From Actinomycetales bacterium (GTDB lineage Bacteria > Actinomycetota > Actinomycetes > Actinomycetales > Microbacteriaceae), in contig JAATFB010000022.1 of NCBI GenBank assembly GCA_015655415.1, forward strand, positions 62,001 to 126,000: a stretch of 64,000 nt of DNA. The letters run 5' to 3'. A program made the translations under genes and the position numbers. Shown in pieces: positions 62,107 to 64,000 of this stretch (positions are counted from its first letter, which is position 1; each line of letters begins with the position of its first letter). The notes under the pieces are model-generated. The model saw only the letters and a list, made by a program, of their open reading frames with translations, did not search any database and was not told the origin of the DNA.

Positions 62107-63044
62107 CAGTCCTCGTCTTCTTCCTCGTGCGACGGCGACGCGGGCTCGGAGCCGCCTGCGGCCGCGGCGGCGCGGAACGCCCGGTAGATGTGGATGGAGT
62201 GCTCCCACTGGGTCATCCGCTCGATGGCCCGGTCGCCCAGCGCGTGGAACACGGTGTCGACCAGCGCCTCGACGAGCACGAGCAGCGCCGCGAACGAGTC
62301 GAAGGGGACGCCGTCGACTGCGACGGGCAGCACGACGTCGGCCTCCTCCGCGGAGGGCGAGAGCGACTCGTCAGTGATGAGCATGACCGACCCCCCGCGT
62401 GCCTTGACCAGAGCGACGAGCTCCTTCGCCGCGAGCTCGTAGCGACGCAGGTCGAAGACGATGGCGAGCGAGTCCTTGCCGGTGAAACGCAGGTACTTGC
62501 CGATGTCGCGGCCCAGCGGCTCGTCGGCATAGTCGACTGAAGGCATGAGCTGGTCGAGCTGCAGCGCGAGCATCCGTGCCATCAGACGCGAGAAATACCC
62601 GCCGGAGACCACCACGTGCCGCGGCGGCGCGGTGAGCAGCGCGACGGCCCGCTCGATCTCGCCCGGCGGCACCGTCTCGGCGATGCGGTCAACGAGGCCC
62701 GCGCGCAGCGCGACCGAGCGGCCGAACACGGTGTCCTCCGGCTCCACCGCGAGGTGCTGCTGGGCGCGGCTGACGGGACTGGCGTTCATCGACTGGGTGA
62801 CCTCGTCGCGCAGGCGTTGCTGGAACTCGGGATAGCTTCCGATTCCGAGGCGGCTGAGCAGGCGCAGGACGGTGGGCTTGCTCGTTCCCGCCGCCTTCGA
62901 GAGCGCGGCCGAGCTCTCCAGCCCGGCTCCCGGGTAGCGCGCCAGGAGTGCCCGCGCCACCTTCTTCTCCGCGTGGCTCAGCTCGTCCATCCTCTGGAAG
63001 ATGAGGTCCTTGAGCGGGAGCGCGTCCCGGCTGCCGGGAGTCAA
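62106..63044 (-). CDS. MurR/RpiR family transcriptional regulator
   Basis: A 312-residue regulator. An N-terminal HTH_6 domain (about residues 15-85; LSKAAGTSKPTVLRLLSRLGIGSYPEFQQRL) is followed by a SIS sugar/metabolite-binding domain (about 130-260; VVVSGGYFSRLMARMLA, LITDESLSPSAEEADVVL). The TTG start has GGAGGT 6 bases upstream and overlaps the isoaspartyl peptidase stop (TTGA). It ends in an acidic tail (EEEDED). Lying inside the operon it controls, it probably senses a pathway intermediate. Confidence 0.88.
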   Translation of the reverse strand: MTPGSRDALPLKDLIFQRMDELSHAEKKVARALLARYPGAGLESSAALSKAAGTSKPTVLRLLSRLGIGSYPEFQQRLRDEVTQSMNASPVSRAQQHLAVEPEDTVFGRSVALRAGLVDRIAETVPPGEIERAVALLTAPPRHVVVSGGYFSRLMARMLALQLDQLMPSVDYADEPLGRDIGKYLRFTGKDSLAIVFDLRRYELAAKELVALVKARGGSVMLITDESLSPSAEEADVVLPVAVDGVPFDSFAALLVLVEALVDTVFHALGDRAIERMTQWEHSIHIYRAFRAAAAAGGSEPASPSHEEEDED

Positions 63045-63952
63045 CTGTGCACCTCCGGAACGCAGGAGGTCCCGTGGGCCGAGAACATGGCGGGCGAGTT
63101 GTGACCGACCACGATCCGGCCGTCGCCGCCGACGGCGATGAGTCCCCCGGTGGACCCGCGGGAGTCGATCTCCGCCGCGAACGCGGCGGCGATCGCATCG
63201 GCCAGCTCGGCCCCGGCGTAGCGGATGCGCGCGAAGACGTCGTGCGCGACGACCCCCTCGATGAACGACTCCCCATGACCGGTGCACGAGATCGCGACGA
63301 CGCCGTCGCGCGCATACACCCCGGCGCCGACGATCGGGGTGTCGCCGACGCGGCCGTCGGACTGGTTGACCATGCCGCCCGTTGACGTCGCCGCGGCGAC
63401 ACTGCCGGCGGCGTCGCGGGCGACCGCGCCGACGGTCCCGTGGCGCGAGGCCGCGGCACGGGCCGCCTGGACCCGTTCGAGCTGCTGGCGGCGGGCATCC
63501 GTGACGAAATACTCCGGCTCGACCACCTCCAGGCCGAACCCGGCCACCAGGTCGACTGCGGGATCGACGATCAGCACGTGGCCGGTCTGCTCCATGACGC
63601 AGCGTGCGAGCCGCACGGGGTTGCGGGCGTACCGGGAGGCGGCGACCGCGCCGGCGCTGCCGGAGCCCGTCATCACGGATGCGTCGAGCTCCACGTTCCC
63701 GGTCGAGGTGAGCGCCGCGCCACGGCCGGAGTTGAAGAGCGGGTCGTCCTCCAGCACCTCGACGCTCGCGCACACCGCGTCGAGCGCGCTGCCGCCGGAC
63801 TCCAGCACGGCCCACCCGGCCGCGTAGGCGGCGGCGAGTCCGTCCTCATAGGCTGCCCGCCCGTCAAGGGCGAGCTCCTCGACCCGGCCGCCGGCGCCGC
63901 CGTGAAGCGCCAGCGACGGGCCGCCGGATGGCGCAAGCTCGTGGATCTGCAT
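63041..63952 (-). CDS. Isoaspartyl peptidase/L-asparaginase (Ntn-hydrolase)
   Basis: A 303-residue plant-type asparaginase/isoaspartyl dipeptidase precursor. LALHGGAGG is near the N terminus and the autoproteolytic GTVGAVARDAAG supplies the threonine nucleophile; GRVGDTPIVGAGVYA and STGGLIAVG are in the beta subunit. It hydrolyses beta-aspartyl dipeptides or asparagine. I place the start at MQIHELAPSG, preceded by GGGGGA 8 bases upstream; an ATG at 63988 could overlap an upstream gene as ATGA. It is the first gene of the operon visible here. Confidence 0.86.
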   Translation of the reverse strand: MQIHELAPSGGPSLALHGGAGGRVEELALDGRAAYEDGLAAAYAAGWAVLESGGSALDAVCASVEVLEDDPLFNSGRGAALTSTGNVELDASVMTGSGSAGAVAASRYARNPVRLARCVMEQTGHVLIVDPAVDLVAGFGLEVVEPEYFVTDARRQQLERVQAARAAASRHGTVGAVARDAAGSVAAATSTGGMVNQSDGRVGDTPIVGAGVYARDGVVAISCTGHGESFIEGVVAHDVFARIRYAGAELADAIAAAFAAEIDSRGSTGGLIAVGGDGRIVVGHNSPAMFSAHGTSCVPEVHS

Positions 63953-64000
63953 GTCGGTGGTCCCCCTGATCATGTCCGCTGCCGTCATCGGCCGCCCGCC

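Overview
The window is about 64 kb of very GC-rich DNA from an actinobacterium. The order smc-mutM-rnc-rpmF-yceD, the cysteine-free bL32 next to rnc, the many GTG/TTG starts and the large FHA/PknB/transglutaminase cluster point to Microbacteriaceae. That assignment is inferred from gene order and protein style; there is no rRNA marker here. Many starts carry a TANNNT -10 box 6-8 bases upstream, so leaderless mRNAs seem common.

Layout. (1) 1-24 kb is mostly housekeeping. Leftward genes are smc (partial), mutM, rnc, rpmF, yceD, a transglutaminase/DUF58/MoxR trio, coaD and recG. rsmD reads rightward, then come thiL, a DUF3515 lipoprotein, ddl, gpsA, plsC, murA and leuDC. leuCD is preceded by a short leucine-rich leader peptide and hairpins that look like a ribosome-mediated attenuator. 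(2) 19.5-35 kb is one long leftward signalling and cell-envelope block: PP2C phosphatase, FHA protein, PknB-like kinase, FHA/helix-turn-helix protein, a 1776-residue Ig-like/fibronectin surface protein, a second MoxR-DUF58-transglutaminase trio, and an FHA protein. The second transglutaminase has lost its catalytic residues. (3) 35-39 kb holds a TerC-family membrane protein under a yybP-ykoY (manganese) riboswitch, a lipase-maturation-factor-like membrane protein, a repeat-filled convergent spacer and an AI-2E family transporter. (4) 39.2-40.8 kb is eroded accessory DNA with a doubly frameshifted HicAB-like toxin-antitoxin pair and a possible P-loop NTPase remnant. (5) 40.7-47.4 kb is a sugar island: a beta-propeller/LamG protein, a mutarotase-like protein, a GH109-like Gfo/Idh/MocA protein, an ABC sugar-binding lipoprotein and a ROK repressor. 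A 27-bp sequence is identical at its two promoter regions. (6) 47.5-52.4 kb holds tRNA-Glu(CTC), a diacylglycerol kinase, a CopB-type P-type ATPase with a CsoR-type operator, a metallo-beta-lactamase-fold protein and a histidine phosphatase. (7) 52.4-64 kb is a tightly coupled leftward catabolic operon: isoaspartyl peptidase, RpiR regulator, SDR, DUF885 peptidase, ketopantoate-reductase-like protein, zinc alcohol dehydrogenase, methylaspartate ammonia-lyase, an M20 peptidase broken by two stop codons, an M19 dipeptidase and a class III aminotransferase.

The most interesting points are the leu leader, the Mn riboswitch, the pseudo-transglutaminase inside a Ser/Thr-kinase cluster, the shared operator of the GH109 island, the degenerate toxin-antitoxin pair, and the methylaspartate-type operon whose substrate is not obvious.
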